Assembly: GCA_002402965.1 (NCBI GenBank)
Contig: DHGW01000044.1
Coordinates: 342 to 11,859 of the forward strand
From: Bacteroidales bacterium UBA4788
Lineage (GTDB): Bacteria > Bacteroidota > Bacteroidia > Bacteroidales > VadinHA17
Direction: 5' to 3'
Length of the DNA stretch: 11,518 nt
A model generated the notes under the pieces. The model worked only from the letters and a program-made list of their open reading frames with translations. It was not told the origin of the DNA and did no database searches. The translations under genes and the position numbers were made by a program. Shown piece after piece: positions 1 to 5,779 of this stretch; position 1 is the first letter of the stretch, and every line of letters starts with the position of its first letter.

Positions 1-32
1 CAAGACCACAAGACCGCAAGACCGCAAGACCA
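1..32. repeat. Octamer tandem repeat, four CAAGACCR units
   Basis: Four consecutive 8-bp units follow the pattern CAAGACC plus A or G (A, G, G, A at the eighth base). The array ends sharply where CTAATTAA begins and may continue left of the window. It lies about 70 bp beyond the nhaC stop codon, in non-coding sequence. The units are adjacent with no spacers, so this is not a CRISPR array. Function is unknown. Confidence 0.85.
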
Positions 33-74
33 CTAATTAAACACCCCTGCCTTCACTTTGTTCGCCTGTCGCAT

Positions 75-136
75 CAGCCCTCCTCCTGCTTGCAGAGCTC
101 CCTGTCAGCCCTCCTCCTCCCTGTAGAGCTCCCTGT
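75..136. repeat. 31-bp tandem duplication over the nhaC stop codon
   Basis: Bases 75-105 and 106-136 are adjacent 31-bp copies matching at 28 of 31 positions; the differences are at positions 14, 16 and 19 of the unit. Read on the minus strand, the copy at 106-136 encodes the last residues of NhaC (ending REEEG) and leads into the stop codon at 105-107. The copy at 75-105 is a diverged repeat of the same tail beyond the stop. Because 31 is not a multiple of three, the second copy is out of frame with the gene. It looks like a past slippage or duplication event at the gene end. Confidence 0.85.
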
Positions 137-1616
137 CCGCTGCATCGGCCTCCTCAAGCACCCTTGCGTGCTCCTCGGGAGTATAGCGTCTGATCTTGTA
201 TCCCACGGCGGCAATGAAGATGCTCATGAAGGGACTTATGATATTGAAGAAGCAATAGGGGGCGTAAGCCCAGGTTGAGACCCCGAGAACGCTCGACTGA
301 GTGGCGCCGCAGGTGTTCCAAGGGACAAGCACCGAAGTGACCGTCCCGGAGTCCTCCAGCGAACGGCTGAGCAGCTCCGGCTTGAAGCCCATGTCACGGA
401 ACTTTTTGGCATACATCCTTCCGGGGATGACTATCGAGAGATACTGGTCTGATGCTGTGATGTTAAAGAAAAGGCAGGTAGCAACGGTTGATCCAACAAG
501 GGTTCCGGCATTGTGCACGAACTTCATCAGTTTTCCGGTGATGGCTTTGAGCATTCCGCAGGCCTCCATGATTCCACCGAAGACCATTGCACAGATGATA
601 AGCCAGACAGTGTTAAGCATGCCCGCCATACCTCGTGTCTTCAACAGCTCATCCACTGTAGCATCACCTGTGATCACAGCCACACTGCCGAACATGGTTT
701 TGGTGACGGCAATGTAAGCCTGTTTCACGAATGATCCTCCCGTGGCAGCCACCTCCTCAAGAATATGAGGCTGGAAGATGACGGCAAACACCGCAGCCAA
801 AAGCGTTCCGGCGAGCAGTGACGGGAGGGGCGGTACCTTCTTGACGATGATATAGATGAGCATAGCCGGGACCAGCAGCAGTACCGGTGTTATGTTGAAT
901 TTTGACTTTATGGCTGCCTGCACCGCATCTATGCTGGAAGGCCCTGCTTCGAGGTCGATTGTAAATCCGATCACCAGGAAGATGAGCAGAGTGATAGTCA
1001 GGGATGGTACTGTTGTTATTACCATATACCTGACATGTGTAAAGAGGTCCGTGCCGGCCACTGCCGGAGCGAGATTGGTGGTGTCGGAGAGGGGAGACAT
1101 CTTGTCGCCGAAGTATGCCCCGGAGATGATGGCTCCGGCTATCATAGCCTCATTGAAGCCCAGGGCCTTGCCGATACCCAGCAGAGCCACTCCGATTGTT
1201 GCAACGGTAGACCAGGAGCTGCCCGTGGACACAGATACCAGGGCGCAGATCACCACCGCGGCAAAAAGGAATATCTTTGGATGAAGTATCTCAAGCCCGT
1301 AATAGATCAGCATTGGTACCACCCCGCTAATCATCCATGTGCCTGCCAATGATCCTATCAGAAAGAGTATCAGGATGGCAGGCATCGCCGTTCCGATGCC
1401 TTTGATGACCCGCTCAAGGATAAAGAGCCACCGGTAACCGAGACTGACCGCAATGACCCCCGCCACGGCGGCAGCCAGGATCAATGCAATCTGGTTGGCT
1501 CCCGAGAGCGTGTCGTCACGGAAAAACTTTACGTTGAGGGTCAGCAGGAGGATGAGTACCGCGATTGGCAGCAGCGACTGCAGCATCGACGGCGTTTTGT
1601 ACTGTTTTAAAGACAT
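105..1616 (-). CDS. nhaC: Na+/H+ antiporter NhaC
   Basis: This is an inner-membrane transporter of the NhaC family, which exchanges Na+ for H+ and supports pH and sodium homeostasis. The 503-residue product is almost entirely hydrophobic segments with short loops. The family signature is clear: a VSTGSSWSTVATIG stretch at about residues 129-142 and GDKMSPLSDTTNLAP at about 170-184, with a later LEDSGTVTSVLVPWNTCGA stretch near the C-terminus. The frame stays open upstream to 1718, but those 34 residues are charged, unlike the family, and would overlap the neighbouring start region. I therefore use the ATG at 1614-1616, giving MSLKQYKTPS; a later ATG at 1586 is also possible. No Shine-Dalgarno is visible. 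The gene is divergent from yqgE, with 102 bp between the chosen starts. A 31-bp tandem duplication covers its 3' end. Substrate specificity within the family cannot be read from sequence. Confidence 0.93.
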   Translation of the reverse strand: MSLKQYKTPSMLQSLLPIAVLILLLTLNVKFFRDDTLSGANQIALILAAAVAGVIAVSLGYRWLFILERVIKGIGTAMPAILILFLIGSLAGTWMISGVVPMLIYYGLEILHPKIFLFAAVVICALVSVSTGSSWSTVATIGVALLGIGKALGFNEAMIAGAIISGAYFGDKMSPLSDTTNLAPAVAGTDLFTHVRYMVITTVPSLTITLLIFLVIGFTIDLEAGPSSIDAVQAAIKSKFNITPVLLLVPAMLIYIIVKKVPPLPSLLAGTLLAAVFAVIFQPHILEEVAATGGSFVKQAYIAVTKTMFGSVAVITGDATVDELLKTRGMAGMLNTVWLIICAMVFGGIMEACGMLKAITGKLMKFVHNAGTLVGSTVATCLFFNITASDQYLSIVIPGRMYAKKFRDMGFKPELLSRSLEDSGTVTSVLVPWNTCGATQSSVLGVSTWAYAPYCFFNIISPFMSIFIAAVGYKIRRYTPEEHARVLEEADAADRELYREEEG

Positions 1617-1666
1617 GAATGCTTTTTGGCGATGAATCGTGCAATTTACTATTTTCAGCGATTTTT

Positions 1667-1697
1667 CTTGATTTTGAACGTAAAAGATGTTAATTTG
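1667..1697 (+). promoter_or_regulatory. Candidate Bacteroidota promoter for yqgE
   Basis: CTTG at 1667-1670 and TTAATTTG at 1690-1697 are separated by 19 bp. They resemble the Bacteroidota sigma-A elements TTTG (-33) and TAnnTTTG (-7), with one mismatch each. Transcription would start about 15 bases before the ATG at 1719. The match is imperfect and lies in AT-rich sequence where chance hits are common. Confidence 0.4.
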
Positions 1698-1718
1698 TCT
1701 CTGCATTTTTGCTGTCAA

Positions 1719-2306
1719 ATGGGCCAGTATCCTGATATTTTCAGCATCAATCCCGAGGATAAGATCCCGGGGAAGGGCAGGGTCCTTATCTCAGAACCCT
1801 TCCTGACCGACCGTTTTTTCAACCGGACCATAGTGTTTCTTACGGAGCACACAGCGGATGGTACCGTAGGTTTCATACTGAACAGGGTGATCGACCTGAT
1901 GGTAAGCAGCGCTGTGGAGGGTTTTGACGGCTGGGATGAGCATCTCTCCGTTGGAGGACCCGTGGCTCCGGATACCCTTCACTATCTTCACACGCTTGGC
2001 TCGAAGGTGCCGGGCAGCGTGCCCGTGATACCAGGAATATGGTGGGGCGGGGAAATCGATGCCCTCCGCAACCTGATTTCAACCGGGACTGTGGGGCGTG
2101 ACCAGGTAAGGTTCTTCCTGGGATACTCCGGCTGGGAGAAGGGGCAGCTGAAGAGGGAACTTGGAGAGAACTCATGGATGATAGCAAAGGTCCCCGGTGA
2201 GGTTATCATGAAGAGCCGTGGTAATGTGTGGCGGGACGTGCTCCGGTCGCTCAATAACAAATACCGTATCTGGGCGGAGTTCCCCGAATCACCGGAGATG
2301 AACTGA
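1719..2306 (+). CDS. yqgE: YqgE/AlgH family protein (UPF0301, DUF179)
   Basis: This 195-residue cytoplasmic protein belongs to the widespread YqgE/AlgH family, whose biochemical role is not established; the name AlgH comes from an alginate-regulation phenotype in Pseudomonas. The diagnostic N-terminal block is present at residues 18-56, with KGRVLISEPFL, an FNRTIVFLTEH stretch and GTVGFILNR. The later SVGGPVAPDTLHYLH and WWGGEIDAL stretches are also typical. The frame is open from 1626, but the first 31 residues lack family character, and starting at the ATG at 1719 gives the normal family length. No strong Shine-Dalgarno is seen. The gene appears monocistronic: nhaC diverges upstream and holA converges downstream. 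Confidence 0.93.
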   Translation: MGQYPDIFSINPEDKIPGKGRVLISEPFLTDRFFNRTIVFLTEHTADGTVGFILNRVIDLMVSSAVEGFDGWDEHLSVGGPVAPDTLHYLHTLGSKVPGSVPVIPGIWWGGEIDALRNLISTGTVGRDQVRFFLGYSGWEKGQLKRELGENSWMIAKVPGEVIMKSRGNVWRDVLRSLNNKYRIWAEFPESPEMN

Positions 2307-2310
2307 CCCT

Positions 2311-2396
2311 TCCGGGTACCACAGATACTGAATCACGGTACTTAGGACTCTCTATACCGGAACCAAAAACATCGCATCCGGGTAACACAGACCCTG
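2311..2396. repeat. Spaced direct repeat between yqgE and holA
   Basis: A 20-bp segment at 2311-2330 (beginning TCCGGGTA) recurs at 2377-2396 with 17 of 20 bases matching, 66 bp apart. A 7-bp inverted pair, ATCACGG at 2332-2338 and CCGTGAT at 2406-2412, spans the second copy. The 120-bp convergent gap (2307-2426) holds no gene, no tRNA and no hairpin followed by a T run. Confidence 0.55.
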
Positions 2397-2426
2397 CGTC
2401 CCGGTCCGTGATCGTGGCAGACCAGA

Positions 2427-3434
2427 TCAGTGCATTATCTTGAAAACGAGCTCGCGCAGCAGGTCGCCCGCATCGCTGCCGGCCTCGCCGAATCCCTTCG
2501 CCTTGAGATCATAAGACCGGATGAGACTGATGATATTCATGCATGCTCCTATGTTGTAGATGGCGGCTGCAGCCTTGAAATCCCTCACGTAACCGGGATA
2601 GGTTTTCAGCATCGCAACCACATTGCCATCACTCTTGTCCTTCAGGCTGTGATAGATGAGCACGCGGCTGAAACTCGAGAAAAGGACGGGAAAGATCAGG
2701 GGTATTATCTCTTTCTTTGAATGCCCAGCGAAGTAGTTCACCACCCTGGCCGCCTTCAACGGATCGCGGTAAACGATTGACCGCCACAGCTCATTGGGGG
2801 TGTAGTCCTTGCTAATGCCGATACTCTTTTCGATCAGCTCAGTGGTGATGCGCGGATTCTCCCTGGGTAGTGAAATGATCAGCTTGTCGAGCTCGTTGGC
2901 TATCTTCCCCAGGTCGTTGCCAAGGAACTCCGACAGGAGCCTCGATGCGTCCGTGCCTGTCATGATGCCCCTGTCAGTCAGGTACCTGTCGATCCAGCCG
3001 GGGAGCTGGTACTCCGGCACCTTTTCAGATTCGACATACCACCCCTTCTTCAGGAGCGATTTGTAGAGCGATTTCCTCTTGTCGAGGTCCTCGTACTTGT
3101 AGGCGATGACGAGGATCGTCGAGTTCAGGGGATTCTCGATATAGACAAGGAGATCATCAATCTTTTTAAGCTTCTGTGCCTCACGAACGATTACCACCTG
3201 CTGGTTGGCCATCATAGGGAACCGCCGGCAGGTCTCGATGACCTGCGTCACAGACACGTCGAGGCCGTACAGGACTGTCTGGTTGAAGTCCTTCTCCGAT
3301 TCGTCAAGCACTTTTTCCTCGATGAAGTCAGTAATAAGATCAATGTAATATGGCTCCTTCCCGGCAAGGAAGTAAACGGGCTTGTAGATCTTGTTCCGCA
3401 GATCCCTTATTATCTCCTTGTAATCAGCAGCCAT
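2427..3434 (-). CDS. holA: DNA polymerase III subunit delta
   Basis: Delta is the clamp-opening subunit of the replicative clamp loader (with gamma/tau and delta prime); it binds the beta sliding clamp and helps load it on primed DNA. The 335-residue length is normal for the family. The N-terminal domain begins with KPVYFLAGKEPYYIDLITDF (residues 18-37), the usual delta form of the AAA+ P-loop region with no functional Walker A. FLGNDLGKIANELDKL (170-185) is the conserved middle block and GISKDYTPNELWRSI (206-220) follows. The C-terminal helical collar is recognisable in IFPVLFSSFSRVL (247-259). The ATG at 3432-3434 overlaps the last base of the amn stop codon, so translation is probably coupled. 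The gene is last in the amn-holA operon and converges on yqgE. Confidence 0.93.
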   Translation of the reverse strand: MAADYKEIIRDLRNKIYKPVYFLAGKEPYYIDLITDFIEEKVLDESEKDFNQTVLYGLDVSVTQVIETCRRFPMMANQQVVIVREAQKLKKIDDLLVYIENPLNSTILVIAYKYEDLDKRKSLYKSLLKKGWYVESEKVPEYQLPGWIDRYLTDRGIMTGTDASRLLSEFLGNDLGKIANELDKLIISLPRENPRITTELIEKSIGISKDYTPNELWRSIVYRDPLKAARVVNYFAGHSKKEIIPLIFPVLFSSFSRVLIYHSLKDKSDGNVVAMLKTYPGYVRDFKAAAAIYNIGACMNIISLIRSYDLKAKGFGEAGSDAGDLLRELVFKIMH

Positions 3435-4204
3435 TAGAAACGCAGGTGTTTGACCGAGATCCCGTTATCCTTGATTTCAGTAAGTGCCTCTATGCCAATG
3501 CGAAGATGGGTATCCGTGAACTGACTGGTGACTTTGAGGTCGCTCAGACCGGTCTTGATGCCCGTGGAGATCATCGGCTGATCAGAGACGAGGAGCAGGG
3601 CACCGGTAGGTATCTCGTTTGCGAAGCCGACGGTAAAGATGGTGGCTGTCTCCATGTCTATGGCCATAGCCCTTGTCTTGACGAGGTATTTCTTGAAGCG
3701 GTCATCGTACTCCCACACCCGCCTGTTGGTTGTGTAGACCGTGCCGGTATAGTACTCCAGGTTGTTGCGCACGATGGCGGCGGAGACGGCACTCTGCAGC
3801 TTGAAGGCAGGCAGTGCCGGGATCTCCAGCGGGAGGTAGTCGTTTGATGTACCGTCGCTTCGTATTGCAGCGATGGGAAGGATCAGGTCGCCGAGCCTGT
3901 TCTTTTTCTTCAGCCCGCCGCATTTACCCAGGAAGAGCACGGCCTTTGGCGTGATGGCGCTGAGGAGATCCATCACCGTGGCGGCATTGGGACTCCCCAT
4001 GCCGAAGTTAATGATGGTTATCCCTCCTGCCGTGGCGCTGGGCCAGTTCTTGTCCTTTCCCTCCACCGGCACATCGTTCCAGCGGGCAAAGGTTTCGACG
4101 TAAAGAGTGAAGTTGGTGAGGAGAATGAACTCACCGAAGGAATCGAGGTCCTTGCCCGTGTAACGGGGCAGCCAGTTGTTCACTATATCTTCCTTGGTTC
4201 TCAT
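3434..4204 (-). CDS. amn: AMP nucleosidase (AMN-like, Bacteroidota type)
   Basis: The predicted enzyme hydrolyses AMP to adenine and ribose 5-phosphate, in cytoplasmic purine turnover. The 256-residue protein is a single nucleoside-phosphorylase-I-fold domain. This is the short form I know from Bacteroidota, lacking the extra N-terminal region of the longer E. coli Amn. INFGMGSPNAATVMDLL (65-81) matches the phosphate-site loop, FLGKCGGLK (91-99) the core strand, MAIDMETATIF (180-190) the ribose-binding Met-Glu pair, and LLLVSDQP (203-210) contains the likely catalytic Asp208. The ATG at 4202-4204 is the first start and gives family length. It is first in the operon with holA, joined by TAATG. 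The assignment against a related nucleoside phosphorylase or nucleosidase rests on overall resemblance, not on a residue that proves specificity. Confidence 0.9.
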   Translation of the reverse strand: MRTKEDIVNNWLPRYTGKDLDSFGEFILLTNFTLYVETFARWNDVPVEGKDKNWPSATAGGITIINFGMGSPNAATVMDLLSAITPKAVLFLGKCGGLKKKNRLGDLILPIAAIRSDGTSNDYLPLEIPALPAFKLQSAVSAAIVRNNLEYYTGTVYTTNRRVWEYDDRFKKYLVKTRAMAIDMETATIFTVGFANEIPTGALLLVSDQPMISTGIKTGLSDLKVTSQFTDTHLRIGIEALTEIKDNGISVKHLRF

Positions 4205-4224
4205 GTTCTCAAAAGCTGTTTGTT

Positions 4225-4232
4225 TATATTTG
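4225..4232 (+). promoter_or_regulatory. Bacteroidota -7 promoter element upstream of the mini-nuclease gene
   Basis: TATATTTG matches the Bacteroidota -7 consensus TAnnTTTG exactly. The predicted transcription start near 4239 would give a leader of about 28 bases before the TTG start at 4267. No good TTTG -33 element lies at the usual distance; the region there overlaps the amn start codon. Confidence 0.5.
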
Positions 4233-4266
4233 CCCTGCTAAAGGTTAACCAAAAATACAATAAAAG

Positions 4267-4731
4267 TTGAAACCACTGAAACTGCCTCCCTGTTCGCTGC
4301 GCATAAAAGAGGGTCCTGGCAACAGGCTTGTCTATGATGCACTTCGGAAGAAGTATGTGGTACTTACCCCTGAGGAGTGGGTGAGGCAGCATTTCATAAG
4401 TTACCTGACCGGCTGGCTCGGTTATCCGCCCGGACTAATCCGTATCGAGGCATCGTTCAGGCTGCATTCGATGTTGCGCAGAGCCGATATCCTGGTACAT
4501 GACAGGACCGGGGAACCGGTGCTGATAGTGGAGTGCAAGGCTCCGGGAGTGAAGATCAGCCAGGAGGTCTTTGACCAGGTCATCAACTACAATTTCAACT
4601 ACGGGGTCAGGTACCTGGTGGTCACCAATGGCATAACACATTTTGCGGGGAAGATCAATACAGTTGATCACAGCTTTGAGCTGCTTGATCATATTCCAGA
4701 TTATGAATCTATTACAAGGACTGACCCATGA
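4267..4731 (+). CDS. Stand-alone HsdR N-terminal-domain protein (PD-(D/E)xK fold)
   Basis: This 154-residue protein consists only of the domain named after the N-terminus of type I restriction R subunits (HSDR_N_2 type). It has no helicase motifs and no hsdM or hsdS neighbour, so it is not a restriction system. The nuclease-fold motif looks intact: Asp74 in RRADILV, then Glu89-Cys-Lys91 in IVECKAP, and a QxxxY motif at Gln104-Tyr108 as in RecB-like nucleases. KKYVVLTPEEWVRQHF (28-43) is the family's N-terminal block. The start is TTG at 4267: an in-frame TAA lies at 4261-4263, and the next ATG would remove the first 68 residues, including the N-terminal block. It is divergent from amn by 62 bp and its TGA overlaps the next ATG (ATGA), which implies translational coupling. 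Substrate and role are unknown; a DNA-processing role is inferred from fold only. Confidence 0.85.
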   Translation: MKPLKLPPCSLRIKEGPGNRLVYDALRKKYVVLTPEEWVRQHFISYLTGWLGYPPGLIRIEASFRLHSMLRRADILVHDRTGEPVLIVECKAPGVKISQEVFDQVINYNFNYGVRYLVVTNGITHFAGKINTVDHSFELLDHIPDYESITRTDP

Positions 4732-5699
4732 TTGACGTGACATGCGCGGTGATCCGGAACGAGGAGGGGCTGGTTCTGGCGGTCCGGCGCGGTCCGCAAA
4801 TGGGCAATGCGGGCAAGTGGGAGTTTCCCGGGGGAAAGACCAGGGCCGGGGAGGATCATGAGAATTGCATCATCAGGGAGATAGATGAGGAGCTCGGGAT
4901 TGACATCGTCATCTGCGGCTGGCTCGATGAGGTTGTCCATGACTATGGCGATAAGAAGATAAAGCTGATACCGTTCATCTGTGACACCCTCTCGTCAAGG
5001 CCGTTATTGCGGGAACATGATGAATACAGATGGATGGAGCCTGGGAGGCTGGTGACGCTTGACCTGACTGCTGCGGACATTCCCGTTGCCGTTCAGTATG
5101 CGTCAGGCCATAATGCTGTGCCTGCCGCTGAAAAGGAAGCTGTTGAGGCTGTCATAACCGCTGAGGCGGGGACTGAGCTGGCACGAATGATGGGCCGTGT
5201 TTCAAGCGTAGAGGAAATTACCATGGTGGCACAGTCGGCCGTTAATGATACCATCCTGCTGTCACAGCTGGTGACTTTTTCATCGAGCACCGAGAAGAGG
5301 GTTGGCTCCATGTCTTCATGGGCTCTCTCGAAGGTTGTTGATATGGATCCGAAGGTGCTGGCTCCTTATCTGGCACTGATGATTGAGGCACTTCCTTCGG
5401 TGCCAAATGAAAGCGTACAGAGGTCGTTCATGAGGGTGCTGACGAAGAGCGACCTGAATGACATTCCTCAATCGCATCATGCCCCTCTGATTGACTACTG
5501 CATGACGGTCATGAGGGAGCAGGATCAGCCGGTGGCGCCCAAGGCATATGGCATGGAGATTATGGCATCATTCTGCACGCTATACCCCGAAATGGTGAAT
5601 GAGGTTGTGGGGGTGGTGCAACTTGTCATCAATGATGCATCAGGCGGGATGAAGGCGGCAGGGCGAAAGTTGATTCATAGACTAGACAATAGGCAATAG
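4728..5699 (+). CDS. NUDIX (MutT-like) hydrolase fused to a HEAT-like domain
   Basis: The N-terminal ~125 residues are a MutT-type NUDIX domain with a complete Nudix box: Gly36-x5-Glu42-x7-Arg50-Glu51-Ile-x-Glu54-Glu55-x-Gly57-Ile. WEFPGGK just before it and a C-terminal EYRWMEPGRL...ADIPVAVQY stretch are typical of MutT/NudG enzymes, which remove oxidised or modified (d)NTPs. After a linker (about 126-155) comes a ~165-residue helical region resembling HEAT-repeat proteins of Bacteroidales, with RVGSMSSWALSKVVDMDPKV (191-210) and an ending GMKAAGRKLIHRLD. Such HEAT proteins are, to my knowledge, usually separate genes. The frame is continuous with no stop at the junction. The ATG overlaps the upstream TGA as ATGA. 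The last few codons and the stop lie in a heptamer repeat that begins at 5687, so the exact C-terminus is repeat-derived. The internal ATGs at 5187 and 5190 could start a separate HEAT product, but no Shine-Dalgarno supports that. Confidence 0.88.
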   Translation: MIDVTCAVIRNEEGLVLAVRRGPQMGNAGKWEFPGGKTRAGEDHENCIIREIDEELGIDIVICGWLDEVVHDYGDKKIKLIPFICDTLSSRPLLREHDEYRWMEPGRLVTLDLTAADIPVAVQYASGHNAVPAAEKEAVEAVITAEAGTELARMMGRVSSVEEITMVAQSAVNDTILLSQLVTFSSSTEKRVGSMSSWALSKVVDMDPKVLAPYLALMIEALPSVPNESVQRSFMRVLTKSDLNDIPQSHHAPLIDYCMTVMREQDQPVAPKAYGMEIMASFCTLYPEMVNEVVGVVQLVINDASGGMKAAGRKLIHRLDNRQ

Positions 5700-5713
5700 G
5701 CAATAGGCAATAG
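5687..5713. repeat. Heptamer tandem repeat (CAATAGG)
   Basis: Three perfect CAATAGG units (5687-5707) are followed by a partial CAATAG. A related TAGACTAGA lies just before. The stop codon of the NUDIX-HEAT gene (TAG at 5697-5699) is formed by the second unit. Inverted, slightly diverged copies (CAGTAGG when read on the minus strand) occur at 5761-5776. Confidence 0.85.
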
Positions 5714-5776
5714 TGTTGGCATTGTCAAGGTAGTGTTGGCATATTATGCAGAAAATCAGACTACTGCCTACTGCCT
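5698..5776 (-). terminator. Possible hairpin or terminator at the convergent gene junction
   Basis: Bases 5698-5714 can pair with 5760-5776, a 17-position stem with a 45-base loop. In minus-strand RNA all positions pair, two of them as G-U. In plus-strand RNA those two become A-C mismatches, so the structure favours the hydrolase transcript. The stem begins 4 bases after that gene's stop codon. No T run follows it, so an intrinsic terminator is not proven; RNA 3'-end protection is equally possible. A smaller 7-bp stem (5753-5759 with 5775-5781) competes with it. Confidence 0.4.
5711..5742. repeat. 12-bp perfect direct repeat
   Basis: TAGTGTTGGCAT occurs at 5711-5722 and again at 5731-5742, with 8 bases between. 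It sits in the loop of the inverted heptamer repeat and overlaps the end of the heptamer array. No function is apparent. Confidence 0.8.
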
Positions 5777-5779
5777 GAT

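Noticed and set aside
1..32. CRISPR array
   Set aside because: The units are 8 bp and directly adjacent, with no spacers and no cas genes. The same holds for the heptamers at 5687-5713.
1617..1718. Extended N-termini for NhaC (to 1718) and YqgE (from 1626)
   Set aside because: The two extensions would overlap each other across the divergent promoter region, are charged or atypical, and precede the family-like N-termini starting at 1616 and 1719.
4267..4731. Type I restriction system
   Set aside because: Only the N-terminal nuclease-like domain is present; there are no helicase motifs, methylase or specificity subunit nearby.
5187..5192. Internal start for a separate HEAT protein
   Set aside because: Two ATG codons are in frame at a plausible place, but there is no good ribosome-binding site and the upstream NUDIX frame has no stop. 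Kept as a note in the fusion entry.
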